Assembly: GCA_002633005.1 (NCBI GenBank)
Contig: NMRA01000002.1
Coordinates: 1,123,628-1,187,627, forward strand
Length of the DNA: 64,000 bases
Direction of reading: 5' to 3'
Source of the DNA: Phoronis australis
Lineage: Eukaryota; Phoronida; Phoronidae
In this document: positions 9,440 through 21,781 of the stretch, piece by piece
Layout of the letters: each line of letters starts with the position of its first letter
Position numbering within the stretch: the stretch's first letter is position 1
Position numbers and translations under genes: made by a program
Notes under the pieces: generated by a model
Database searches by the model: none
What the model was told of the DNA's origin: nothing
The model's input: the letters and a program-made list of their open reading frames with translations, nothing else

Positions 9440-12400
9440 CAGTAAAGAGAGGTTACCTATGAACCGTAACGAGAAGAAGACGTTACTAAAAATAGGAGTC
9501 GAAAATTTCTGCAGGTATTTACCTTTTTTTTAGATGGAAAAATGAATTTCACTGTGTCAATTGTTATCCACTTTCCTGGTGAGACTGAAAAATGGAGCTT
9601 TTAAGCACTTGAAGGGGCCTCACACAGAAGGGGTTCCAATCATCAACCGCCTCTACTTTCGGAAGCTGATAGAAAATGGTCATGACCCTGTGACGGAAAC
9701 GACTATCACATTTCTCTAGTTTCAACCTTTCATATAGTTTTTAGTAGCATGCTTTTCATGAGGGACCCCCTCTCAGTCAGCGTCCGGTTTTAGAGGGTTT
9801 TCCGGGGAAATTGTACCTTTGCCCTCCTGATGTAAATCTTGGGCCGTAAACGCTTAACGAGGGATATAGAAAAAAATCAAAATTGACCAAAGAGAGCACA
9901 AAATACATTCATGTGAAGCACAGCAGTATCAAGCGGCATAAACAAAAGAAAAATGTGAGACTGTATAAAATATATTGTTCGGAATCAAAAAATACAACTT
10001 GTATACCACTATTTCTGAACTCACAAGGGAAATGTTCTCGATAGCTTTATGGCGATAAAAATATCGGTAATTTTTGCCTTGATGCTTGCGCAACATACAA
10101 GGAATGGAAATGTCCCTGATTATGTTTGGGGCCCCCAATAAATTTGTGAATTTGTAACCACGGTAGTTTGAATCATTTAATAAATCACGAGAACTGAACG
10201 AGCGGCATTACCCTACAACCTGGTGTGCCTTTTACAATACAACATAGATCTACAATGTGATATTGACATAACTTACATATACCTGCAATGTGATATTGGT
10301 ATAACTTTCTTTCCTTATGATAGATAGACACACACTTCATGCACAGACGAAAACATTGCTTGATATAAACATGATATAAACACATATGATAATACTGACA
10401 GATTTGCAATACAGCTCTTTGGCCATTACACATTTTATTTTACGCTTATAAACTGATAAATGCGAAGTACGTGGGTGGCATAACCATGACTGTCTCGGTG
10501 AGTATGCACTTCAATAGCTATCACGTAGAAGCCCCATACATGTACGTCACCAGTTGTAAAATAATTAATTAAAACGTCACCGATGAATAACATACTATGA
10601 TGACAGAGCCGAATGTGTCATTTTTCTTCCAATAAATCATCTAGGAGTGAAGTAACCTCTGTATTACCCATACGAGTTATCATTTGTCACTAGAAGCAGT
10701 GGTGTATTGGTAAAATTAGAGGTAAGTGGCGCCCAAAGCCCATCTTGAGCACTGAAAGTAACTCACGGTGCGAAGGCGCTACATTCAAATGCCAAAAGAT
10801 GGTTAGCTGCGCCTACGGGTGCCTACGCCCCACTACAGCACTAACTATAAGCTGACCAAACTGATGCACAGCCAACACAGATATGTTCATCGCTCCACTT
10901 AAGTTCAAAGAACACCGTTTTAAACGGAAGCTATTGTAAGACCAGTGACAGAATTGACTGGAATTACGGCCGTAAACCCTAGCATTATATGAGGCCATGC
11001 ATTTCATTGGGAACATTTAAAAGTGCACTGACGACTTTGAATAAAATGCCATGGTCTTATATTGGAATCTGAAGCAATGCAGATTCTTCGGACATACAGG
11101 CATAGTTTTATATGTACTAGTTATGTCAACCCGCATTGACCGAAACGTTAAGTACATGTTCGTTGACTACAATTATTCAATAACAACAATAATAACTAAT
11201 ACAATTAATTGTTTTAATGACGGTAGAATCCAAACAAGAGCAAACATGATGTCGATATGGCATTATATTTGACTAACTGAAGTCATACGCGAATATAAAT
11301 CTATGATCTTAGATACCAGCTAGGCCTTATTTGAAAATACAACGTGTATCATAAATCCGTCTTGAAACACAAGTCACGGGATTCTGTGGTTGTCATTCAA
11401 CATTTTTGCACTGCACTCGGTCTATGCCGTATCACTGCCAATGTTTCTCCAAAGACCGTCTCAGTTGAGGAGTATCAATCGATAATATTCGCACTAAGCC
11501 TTTGGAATCTCCATCAGTAATTGGACTTAAATTTGGAGTCACCTGACTCTATAGTGGTCACTTCGCTTGACGACGTCTGTGGCGAGAGAGCTGCAAGATC
11601 GTCAGCTGGAGGTTTTCCTTGAAAGTCGCGTTTTGTTTCAAAGTAGTTGGGCTAACGGATTTCTACACTTTGAATGAACGGTGTTTAAAGTTGCAATTCG
11701 CTCTGTTTAGCTGGCTAAATTCGCAATTTCCGTGAATAGCAAGAACTTCGAAACCATGACCTACTCAAGAAAACGCTTCAGGGATTACTGTCTTGCATTG
11801 CCAGTGACTTGAGTTGATAATGGAAATGGAATCGTATCCCGGCAAGGAATATTATGATTCCGCGTTCACGATGAGAGCAAAGGCGTAATTCGATTTTCGT
11901 TTTCGTAGCCCGCTGTAACAGCTATATAGACGAAGTGCAGCTTCGTCTCATCGACCGTTAGGCGGGACTGTTAAAGGCTTAAATAGGCGTGAATTGACGA
12001 CAGCCTCAGAAAATGCATATGATTTAGTGTCAGCATTGTGCAAATTTGCCATGTCACGTCGATCACCATGGAGGTTGACTACATATCTTTTTGCTACACT
12101 GACATCCGAAATGCCTCTTTCCTATGACCTCATGCACCAAGTTATCTTTGCATCTCAGGAGGAGACGAACTGGCACAAACATTTGGCAACACGTGAAGTT
12201 GGGCGCACACTTCCTCCTGTGACAGAACATGGCAGAGTTATGTAGCATGAACAGATAGGTCGGCCATCACATCTACCGGGACACTGAAACACGTTAAGAA
12301 ATTATCCCACTAAAATCCCAATATATCCTGTAAATATATGATTTGGACAAATTACGAAGTCAACAATTCTCGATAATGACCCCTGCGATGGTAACACGAT

Positions 12401-12660
12401 TTGATTTAGCTTTAAAACTTTTTTGAAGTAAAGCAGAACTCAGTGTGATTCCGTTTAGGTCATTGTCATATTTTTGGAGTCTGAAAACATTCATATTGAC
12501 CTCGGTGAAGGTCAATAATTGTATATTAATATGCTACTTAGTAGGGGAAAGCTCGCCTAATGGTTGCACCATAGACTATAGTACATGGACCGCCAACTCC
12601 GTATATTTTCAGTGGACGAAATCTGTTGTCTTACGCGTAAGCCGTGACGTCACTATTCAC
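9440..12660. other. intergenic, no gene seen
   Basis: About 3.2 kb with only short frames. Small structures noted: a ~35-bp imperfect direct repeat (ATGTGATATTG units) at 10250-10310 and a consensus CRE, TGACGTCA, at 12645-12652. No exon pair with consistent phase was found. Confidence 0.5.
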
Positions 12661-12670
12661 TAGCAACACC

Positions 12671-12827
12671 TGCCTCCCGTTCAGTAACGCTAGGACCTAG
12701 CTAAAAAGCAAGACTTCGCGAGATTTCGTGAGATATTGCCGTGCATTTTAAATGAGAACACGTGACGTTGACTAGGTTTTAGCTAGGTCCTAGCGTAGGT
12801 CCTAGCGTCTACTGAACGCACGCCTGG
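12671..12827. mobile_element. 157-bp MITE, copy A
   Basis: Begins TGCCTCCCGTTCAGTAACGC and ends TCTACTGAACGCACGCCTGG. The two ends are imperfect inverted repeats sharing CGTTCAGTA and CGCTAGGACCTAGCTAAAA; the right end has an extra CCTACGCTAGGA insertion. An identical-length copy lies at 51321-51477 with roughly a dozen differences. No coding capacity. The superfamily is unassigned because no clean target-site duplication is visible. Confidence 0.85.
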
Positions 12828-13635
12828 CAAATTAGCAAGTTTTACTTCCGGTAAGTACGTCGTCTGCTAATCTCGGTCGGCTGTAGTGTGGTCGGGTGCC
12901 AAAAGTATTCACAATACCAATAGTCCTATAATTGGAAGACTTTGATCAGCATTTCAACGCCGAATTTTTTTCGTTGTACTGGACAGTAAAATAGATGCGA
13001 GAATTTTCCGTCACAATACACTAACCGGAAAATGAAATTGGTGATTTAGGAGAGCGGCGTCTCCTCTAGGATACTAAGCAAGAAAACATCGAGGTTGCGA
13101 ATCTGTTGTCTATAATCTATAGTTACACATAAAAATTACTAAAGGCGCCAATTGTCTCGCGATACATATCAGGGAACTATGGTGGGAAAATTCTGGTCAT
13201 TGCAGCCATTATTCAATAGAGCGTGTATGCTCGCTGTCAGAATTTCCGGATTTTAGTCTGAATGATCATGTTCGGCCAACGCATCTGCCGCATATTAAAG
13301 AGGCATAGAACACCAAAATTCGTAAAAACTCCTTATAAACAAATCGAGGCGAATCTTCTTCTTATGGATACTAGCGTGAGAGTTACTCTCTTTGAATGTT
13401 TCAAGAACTAGAAAAAATCGTCAGATTCACTATTTTTGAAACAAAGATGAAATCTAAACTCTTTCTTAATACAGTTTTCAAAATCTTCACCCTAATGATA
13501 TATATGCGCTTATGAACTCAAAGAATTACCAAGTAAACCTTTCCCATGTGCACAGTCGTCATTGTTTTGTTTACAACAAAGGTCAAATGTGACATTTTCC
13601 GTATAAAAGAAACGTTTATGTCTTGCTTTACCACA

Positions 13636-14121
13636 CAAGGAGGAGTATAGACCGGCAGCCTAGAGCACGTAGCATAGATGAACGAGGTACCAACATCTGA
13701 CCACTGGAGCACTTAGAGTCCACCGCAATATATACATTTATGGATGTCTGCCGTTGTCTGCACTCTGGGTGTTAGCCCTGGGGTCCTTACAAGGGGGCCA
13801 AAAATGCACTAGATGACCTTTTTTGGCTTCTGCCAGACCCATTCCAGAGTGCAATTTGTCTGTCATGGGTCATTCGGTGTTCAGTGCGGTACTAGTGTCC
13901 GTTTTAAATGTTTTGGCCGGTACCTCGAATATTCTAATCAAGCTCATGTTTGCCCATGTGTAAGGTCCCCAGGGGTGACACCCATAGTGCATACAACGGC
14001 AGACGTTCATTTCTGCATAAAATTATACTGAGGTGGACTCTAAGTTCTCCTATCGTCAGATGTTGATACCTCGTTCATCTATGCTAAGTGATTTGGGCTG
14101 CCGATCTAGTACCTTACCTTG
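13636..14121. mobile_element. foldback element with ~155-bp inverted arms
   Basis: Arms 13636-13790 and 13960-14121 are reverse complements over most of their length, for example GCATAGATGAACGAGGTA on the left and its complement near 14075. They flank a 169-bp spacer. Similarity falls off at the outer ends. No transposase frame is present. It is a foldback-type non-autonomous transposon or an inverted duplication of one. Confidence 0.85.
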
Positions 14122-14756
14122 AGAAAAAATCGACAAAATGACGAGCAGTTGACAGATCATTTTTTGATATTTGAAACTAAATGAAAGACGCTTTGACATC
14201 AACAGAAATTCCAAGATAAAATCCCAGAAACTTTGTTATAGTTTTCTAAATTATCATTTCGTTTTCGTTATATGCAACTTTTGTGTTTTCATAAAATTCA
14301 TACAAGTGGCACACCTCCAACATACCGCATTTATTTTTGTTCTTTAGAAAATTAAAGTCACGTGAAACTATTATTAATACTTATATCTGTGGTCGCACGA
14401 GACCGCCCATTTTAGTCATTTTTTTTGATAAAAATAAACGTTTTTGTTGAAATATGTGAAAATTCGTAAAATCGTGCCTCATTCCTATTTTACACTATTA
14501 AAAGTCAACCAACAAACATAAAAACAAGGATTCAATAACTTTAAAAGACGACAATACTTATGGAATTTTAATTTTAACACATAACCATCGATTTTCTTGC
14601 AGCATTTAAAACTTGTACTAAAGACGAGAAACCTCTACAAAAAGGGACTTTTTCATAGAAGCTCCCAACAAGTGCGTTCGCTTTAATGTTGATGATTGGC
14701 GTCTACCGTGTGTGGACCCCAGAGAGGGTGGGTATCCTAATTTCGCGGCGGCACAG

Positions 14757-17700
14757 TCAGTCAAAAACATAATCGAGTACCCCCTTTTCCGAACATCGAT
14801 CCCATTCACACGAACATCGAAGCACCCGCTTGTCAACTGCACATTCATCATAAAGTGAATTTTGGTGTGATTTGCATATGTTTGAATCTTGTTGGTGTGC
14901 GCAAGATTCATGGTTCATGCGCATGACTCTGGTTTGTGCCAATGATCCAATGCTTGTGCGTAAGGGTTGTCCTCTTGACAAAGCGAGAGTAAATTGGAGT
15001 AGCTCTTGTTCATACCCTGTTGTTTTACACCAAAATACTCGCATTCCTTTCTCGTTCAACAGAGAGCACTCTTCACCTTTATACGGATAGGTCTTTCTGA
15101 ATCGTAACTTCCACACGCATAAATTCTTGGAGTCGCGACACGGCGGAGCAATTGTACTTGATGTTTGACTTTCCACTAAATACGAATTGCATATCAACAC
15201 GCCGACCGCCTGAAAAACAAAAATCTGTAAATTTGAATTGGCAATCAGGAAGTTGCGTTTCATCATTTTAAGAACTTACATGCATTCTAGCAATCTAAAT
15301 ATAAATAAGAGCGTTTAATAACACCACTGAGCGTGAAATCAAGAAGGTATGGATGTCGAACTTACCTTGGTCTGCAATACAACAACAACTAAGTTTATTG
15401 AATTCCGGCATAGTACAATAACAAGTCATACAGAAAGACACAAAGTGAAGCTTAAAATGTTAAGTAAATGGTTTACCATTAAACTATTCACAAAGAATAT
15501 TGTAAGTATTTAAACAATTTTATCATTTGTAAAAAAACACTCTGCATCAGTTTAACCAATTGCTCAATGGTTTAGCGAAAATGAAAAGTGCAATTTTAAA
15601 CCTGTGAATAAACGGTAAATCCTCATGTATAGACCAGAATAAAATGAAACTAGACCTCAGTTACACAGTGATACCAAGTATTTGACAAAATCCATCCTTG
15701 TTGTAAATAATATCAATCCATTAGCCTACTGCAAATAAATGGCAAGAAACTTAGAGAATGACATCACCATTAGACTATTAATTTTCGTGTTGTCTGTAGA
15801 TGACTCCATTAGCTGACTTTATGTCATCAAGGGGCTATTTAGTGCGCGTGATCCGTCTGCTATAACTCTGTTGACGCTACTAGATCACGTGTATGTCCTC
15901 GTCAAGACAATATTTAGTGTGCATCGTAGTCCGCCGGGCTGCCATAACTCTGTTATGACGTCACCCACTAGTTGAGTATGACGGCACCTATGCTTGCAGA
16001 GACAACACAGTTTACAAAGGTAAAAAAGGGTGCACGTTACAATGCTGAATTCAACGAACTCTTATCATGACGTTGATTTTTTCCATTGCAAAACTTTTAA
16101 GGGACCGTATATAATGTGGACTTCAGTGACGTCACACTCTGCTCAACTGCTCCAAATTCTTGAGAAATTCAGTTTAGGCCTACCCAAGGTCGACCCATGG
16201 ACTTCAAAATTGTGGATTTTATTCTGGCAACTAAACAGAAAACATGTTACGGCAAGTTAAAATGGTCAAAGTCGATGTGCGAAGGAGTCGTTTAAAAGTG
16301 ACAATCCGAGCGTTGCAAAACTTTGACAGTTTTGGGTGAAATATTGCCGTTATTTAAAACGATAAAAATGGTCATTTCAAACAACTTGTGCTTACAAAAC
16401 TGAATCCATAGCACTTTGGCAGGCAATGCGGAAGTGTGTGCGCATTTCTATTTGTATAACGAATTCAAGGTGAATGCACGCCTTACCAGATTACTTCTTA
16501 TAAAGTCTTCAAATGTTTTCAAACGCTGCTATATTAGCGTTACGAAGAGAGTCCTACAGAGGGTTAACATATTTTAGATATTCTAAATTCTGATACAGTT
16601 AGTTTCTTTCGTGATTAAAAACCTAAAACTGCTCTGTTAGTCAAGAAAACTCTTGGTCCACGGCTGGCATGCCTTGGATATTCATCCCAGTGACTGATAA
16701 TTTAGTGCTTCTGAATTTGGATCTAAATATTACAAAAAAGTAACGAACAACTTATTTTGTGAACAAATTAATACGTTATTTACTCAACCATAGAAATGGG
16801 AGTCTGAGAGTCATGGAATGAGCGAATTAGAAGTCAGTGAATCTAGAATTCAGTGAATCTAGAGGTTAGTGTTCTCTGGTCAATTTGTCTTCACATTCTT
16901 TACTGTTTCATATTTTAGTGTCTTTTAAGATTTACCATTAAAAAAGATTTCTGGAGATTTTGTTGCAGATAAATATATTTATTGTGCTCTGTTCCAACAA
17001 TGGTAATTAGGACAGTAGATAGGTCTCCAGTCTTATCACTGAGTTTTAAAATATCAAAATAATGCATATTATAACAAAGTGGTTTAAGCATATTGATATG
17101 TGTACAAAACGTACCTTTCATATTCTTGTTCACCATACTCTTCACTATTCATATTCAAACAATGTGGATAACTTTCTGCTATGAGAAATCTGAATAAGAG
17201 ACTTAAGATTCAACTGGTTGAATGAAGTGTCGTTGCCATTAGCCGGGCATCATTGTAGCGTAGGCTAATATTATGCTCTTACATACGGGCATTTTGTATC
17301 ACGTTCTGTTCACCAAGCATGACAAACAATGACCTCCTTGCCAAGGCTATTTCTTGAAATTTAGCAGACAACGCAGGATTTTACGGGAAGACACATTTCT
17401 GTTATTTTTACCAGTTTTCGAACAAAATTTGAAGATCTTGACGGGTTCTTCCGTCTTCGGCACACAACACTGCCAAAATCATATATGAATCTAACGACTT
17501 TCTTCGAGCAGAGATCAATCCGCAGTGTTCATTCTCTTCTTACTGTGCGCCAACACAGTCTTGTGAATCTTTTCGCACGTGATACGAGGCTGTGCTAGAA
17601 AGTGATTTGTAACGTCTACATCCTACACTAAGACTAAAATTTCGACCTCGCTGAAACACCCTTATACAACTTTTTAGAATGGAATTTACTCAAACCACTT

Positions 17701-17827
17701 CGACCCGTAGCTCTCGTAGGCCTTAATTTTAATTCGACGTTGGGAATTTGACAGCTACACTTGTGCGTAATGTCAGATAGAAATTACTTACGAGAAAAAT
17801 CGCACAGAAATTCGTCGGATAATCCAT
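14757..17827 (-). CDS. small secreted cysteine-rich protein, unknown family
   Basis: Two exons, joined in phase 0: 17792-17827 (ATG, 12 codons, then GTAAGT) and 14757-15209 (after TTTTTGTTTTTCAG). The 162-residue product has a signal peptide only after splicing: N-terminal MDYPTNFCAIFL from exon 1 joins AVGVLICNSYLVESQ from exon 2, giving a hydrophobic core at residues 7-19 and likely cleavage near 24-28. The mature part has ten cysteines: PPC, NLC, EEC and FWC in the first half, then ESC, NIC, DEC and a C-S-C plus RC cluster near the C-terminus, consistent with five disulphides. No membrane anchor follows. Exon 2 is also open upstream of its acceptor from an ATG at 15264, but that start lacks a comparable signal sequence. 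I do not recognise the family; it may be a lineage-restricted extracellular ligand or receptor-binding protein. Confidence 0.6.
15210..17791 (-). other. intron of the secreted-protein gene
   Basis: 2.6-kb intron. It holds two diverged direct repeats (TATTTAGTG...TAACTCTGTT) at 15835-15960 and a possible 6-nt microexon at 15366-15371. Nothing else gene-like was seen. Confidence 0.45.
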
Positions 17828-18098
17828 TGAAGTACCGCATTGAGCGCCACTCACTTTATCTGGCAAGTGTCGCCTTGGTGTCATCGATTTGGGTTAAATA
17901 CCAGGGAAAGTGACATGAAGAAGTGCATACCTCAACTGATTGATAACTACGAAACTGCAGTCCATAAATAACGAAGTTACGCGTGCGTAACACGTTCTTT
18001 TTATTGAACTAAGTCATAACGAGTAATTTACACAGCGCCCTCTACACAGCAATTTGAAAGTATCTACATCAGTGAGATAATTTGTCGCTGATGAGTAC

Positions 18099-18177
18099 CA
18101 GTGGCGGATTTAGGGGGGCCACGCCCCCCCCCCCCCTANCCCCCCCTCCCCAACTCAAAATCCTGGATTCGCCCCTG
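18099..18177. mobile_element. 79-bp hAT-type MITE
   Basis: Starts CAGTGGCGGATTTAGGGGG and ends CCTGGATTCGCCCCTG. It is flanked by identical 5-bp direct repeats AGTAC (18094-18098 and 18178-18182). The terminal CAG-GGCG pattern and short duplication fit hAT-like elements. It contains an unresolved base at 18139 within a C-run. Confidence 0.8.
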
Positions 18178-18182
18178 AGTAC

Positions 18183-19711
18183 TTTCAGATAATAGAAATA
18201 AAATTACATTTAGCTGCTGCAGATCATTGTCTTGAACGAAGTTACTAATGGAACCGTGACAGCTTCACATGCTTGTAAGTTTTAATGTGTTAAAGGGACA
18301 GCTATGCTGTAGGGAGTCCACTTTCAGTAGACTGAGGGGAGAATATGCAGGTCAGTGTCAGGGCGCACTGTCTTTGAAAATTGTAATCTGGGATTTTCGG
18401 GTCGAACAATCCATTTACAGTTCCGTTGCGAATTGCTAGTTTAGACTGTTGTCTTCACTCTTCCAGGGATCCTAGTCGAGCTTATTAACATTTCGGAGAC
18501 GATAGTTTCCCTCCTCCAACTGATTGTCCGCTGTCCGACACTGCGCCTTGGACGTGTTCCAGTTTGTCAATATTAATTGTTTAAGACTATTTTGAGCGTG
18601 TGCGGGTACTCCAGCCCGAGCATGCACAGGGCCTAATTTAATATTAAGGGGGCAAGGATCTCCGTTCAGTTTCTTAGAAATCGTAATTTGGTCTTGAAAA
18701 TTCTGCCGTGCATCATGTGCCTGCATGTATATTATTTTTCGTGTTTCGTGTTTAAATCATTGGATAAACTCAACGTTTGTTAAATGTTCTTCAGAAATGT
18801 TGGTGGTTTCGGTATACATACTATCGGCCCCTCACATAAGTCAACCACTAAGTTCCAAAAGCGCCACGTAGGCCTAGTGGTACTTTCAAGGCCACAAATG
18901 TATTGGCTATTTTTAATAATTCGTCTTTTACATTTTTTTTATTTTTCCCGTGCTCCATGATGTTGAGGAGCCCTCTTGTCTCTCAGGTACAGACTAGTCA
19001 GGGTCTGAAAAGCGACTTATTTAAGACTTATTAAAAGTCAGAACTTGGCCTTACGCTCCCCATAACTCAAAATAACAATTAAAAGTCACTTTAGCAAAAG
19101 AACAAAGTATCTGGGAATGTACCCATAATTGCTAATACTGGGAAAACCTGTAAAAATTATTTCCAGGCAGAGTACCTTGCTCAGTAATAAATACTGACCA
19201 TAAACGCAATGGTATATGAGTGAACTTGGAACGCAAGGAAATTTGGCAAGTTAATTCAAGCCAGTAACCACATTCACCTTCATAGAAATTTGTTCTGCAC
19301 TAAAGTGAATTACACGTTCATATAAGAATGTAAGCTATAACCAATTTTTCAACTATTGGCGATCTTGCCTGTTCCCCAAACAAGTCCATTCCTCAGATTC
19401 TGTGACACAAAGATAAAATGGGTGATCGTGAGGCCAATAATTACAAAAAAAATTTACTCTGAATAAAATATTCACCTGGGCTGGGTTGCATAAAAACGTG
19501 GTGCGAGATAATGCGAATTAATTGTTGCTATGCAGTGTACAACTTTTATGCGACTGGGCTCTGAGTGCCTTAATGAATATCTAATTCTAGTAACGCGATC
19601 TTGAGATATGCAGCCGTCACGTAGAGCAAAGGACAGTGATCTCCAAATCTGTCAATAGAGGGCGATTACATACTTCCGTCTTGTCAGCTTATAGGGTTTG
19701 AAAGCCGTGAA
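18183..19711. other. intergenic, no gene seen
   Basis: No supported exon. Short minus-strand frames near 18470-18730 have no splice or homology support. The last ~100 bp precede the NDUFAF8-like start and presumably contain its TATA-less promoter. Confidence 0.4.
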
Positions 19712-21781
19712 ATGTCCAGTAAATCTGGTCAGATTTTATCGTCAAGACAGAGAATCTTGCAACTGTCTGGTCACCTGTCTGACTGCTCAACACAGGTGAG
19801 TGAAAAATCATAGCGCCACGTTCATGAACTCAGGCTCAAGAAAGGAATGGCTAGCCAGCCAGCTAGTTCAGTTGTATGCACAGGCGTCCTCAGCTTCTGA
19901 TCGTCCCCAATAAACGATTAGTTTATTGGGGACGATCAGAAGCCGAGGACGCATGTGGTTGTATGCAAGGCTTCCTCAGCTTCTGATCGTCCCCAGTACA
20001 CTATAAACAATACTATTGGGGATGATCAAAGCTGAAGACGCCTGTGGATGAAGACTATCGCCATCACTGTGTTTGTATGAATACAATTCACACAAAACAA
20101 TATCCAACGGCAACGTGGAAGGCACCTTTATGTTAATGCCAAATGAAGAGCTTTTTGATAAAATTAAAATGAGACAAATACCATAGTCAGTTGGTTCGAA
20201 ATGTGCACCAGTTAGAGTTAGTGTTACTGTATAGCCAACCAGCTACTTAGTATATGAAGACTATTGTCAAAATACAGCTAGGAACCACTGTTTGTTAAGC
20301 TCCAGTAGTTTATTCTGAAATTCGGTTTGCTGGTATTAAAATACTAAAAACTTATGACAAAATGAAACCAGCTCTGATAATTTATTATGACATGTACATA
20401 ACCTTGTGGATGAAGAACGATTGATTGAATAATTGGCGAAAAAAGAAACTAGCCAATAGATGACGCTATATTTCGTGGAGCTGAAAGCCCATGCAAATGG
20501 TCGCTCCACAACTCTAGCAGCAGAATAACGTTAGAACACCAATTTTTCCAACACTGTTAAATAGTTTAGTTTACTCAAGGAATAGTGCAGTTTTTATTGA
20601 CACTAATTTTGTGTTAGATTTAATATTGCCATTTTTTACACACATCGGCGCTAAGCTGTATATTTAAAATATAGCTTTTCACCAAGGCTAACTACTGTAC
20701 TAGTGATTAATCATGATTATTTTTGTGTGCTCAACAAATTTTGTCTACAGCAGGGGTTTCTGCCAAATTATTCTAGTACTAGTATGCTGGTGTAAGGATT
20801 TTTTTTTATTCTGTTGGTCATACTTCTTAATTTGATATGATAATGCTTTTCATTCTTGTTTCTAATTTTGCAGGCTTTATGTTATGCAAGGTGTGTGTCA
20901 AGTAAGGAGCATGTTTCTAAAGGAGATTGTGCAAAAGAATTCCAAGACTTGAAGACATGTATTCAAAATTCTGTGAGTATAAACAACCATTATTACCGAT
21001 CAAAAAAAAAACTCTTTGGAGCCTCTCCTCCAAATGATAACACAGGGTAGTGGAGTAGGTTGCTGTTGCACATTCAAAATCTACGCATCACCTGGGCTTG
21101 ATACAAGTATTTGAGATCATACAAAGATTTTTGCATTTTTATCGAAAGATTTTGAAATAGTTTCGAGATGTTATTGTACAATTTTTGTATCTTTCTTGGC
21201 AATTAAAAACATTCAGTGGAAACGCTTTCTCTTCACGCATCGCAAACTCCTGTTGTTCGAGGTGAGCAGTCTTTTCTTGCAATGCATTTGCTTACTAATC
21301 TAACAAACCTTGTAAACTCGTTTTCAGTCTTACTCCAAACTTTTGAATGTTGATGTGTGAAGCTTTACGCTTTAAATGATGTTGATATCTGTTCATATTG
21401 AGTATCCTTTTTAAGTGGCGTTGATACCTACATATAGTAAGTATTCTTTCAGTAGTGTTGATATCTGCTTATGGTTAAGTATCATTTTAAGTGGTGTTCA
21501 TGTGTCTTTATAGTTCATTGTCCTTTTGTGGGACAATTCATTGTTATTTACATTTTCAATTTATCTGTTGGGGGAAGGAGTGAACAGCCATGAATGTGTA
21601 CTGGTGACTGTATGACCCGTAGAGTGTGCAGTTTGGAACTTTTAGGTCTAAGAAGTTCTTGAGGTGTGTTCTCCTGAATGTCAAATAGAGATTTCTATTT
21701 ATTTTTTAATTCTTTTGATATAACTATGTCATTAATCATGACATCTTGTATTTGTTTCAGGTGAAAAAAGTGAAACGATGA
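19712..21781 (+). CDS. NDUFAF8: NDUFAF8-like complex I assembly factor
   Basis: Three coding exons, all phase 0: 19712-19795, 20874-20972 and 21761-21781, giving 67 residues. The protein has a twin CX9C signature. C25 and C35 (within CSTQALCYARC) form the first pair, and C48 and C58 (CAKEFQDLKTC) the second, typical of small Mia40-imported intermembrane-space or matrix-associated proteins. The Y-x-x-C-V ... C-x-x-E-F-x-x-L-x-x-C pattern matches human NDUFAF8 (C17orf89), which works with NDUFAF5 in building respiratory complex I. Splice sites are strong (CAG|GTGAGT, TTTTGCAG, TCT|GTGAGT, TTTGTTTCAG). The last exon encodes only VKKVKR. Total length is close to the human 74 residues. Confidence 0.8.
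19884..20042. repeat. two adjacent hairpins, tandemly duplicated
   Basis: Hairpin 1 has 32-bp arms 19884-19915 and 19921-19952 with one mismatch and a 5-base loop. Hairpin 2 has arms 19969-19998 and 20011-20042, more diverged. Each is preceded by GTTGTATGCA, so the unit (~88 bp) was duplicated in tandem. It lies inside intron 1 of the NDUFAF8-like gene. Confidence 0.9.
20225..20345 (+). repeat. interspersed repeat shared with 5.8 kb
   Basis: Contains GTCAAAATACAGCTAGGAAC and flanking text that matches the minus strand of 5785-5955. In intron 1 of the NDUFAF8-like gene. Confidence 0.55.
20452..20695 (-). repeat. interspersed repeat family B, copy 2
   Basis: On the minus strand it reads through a ATACAGCTTAGCGCCGATG segment to a CTATTGGC terminus, parallel to 5185-5420. 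Confidence 0.7.

Noticed and set aside
11925-11955. GACGAAGTGCAGCTTCGTC hairpin as a regulatory stem-loop
   Set aside because: A short stem in repeat-rich sequence with no neighbouring gene.
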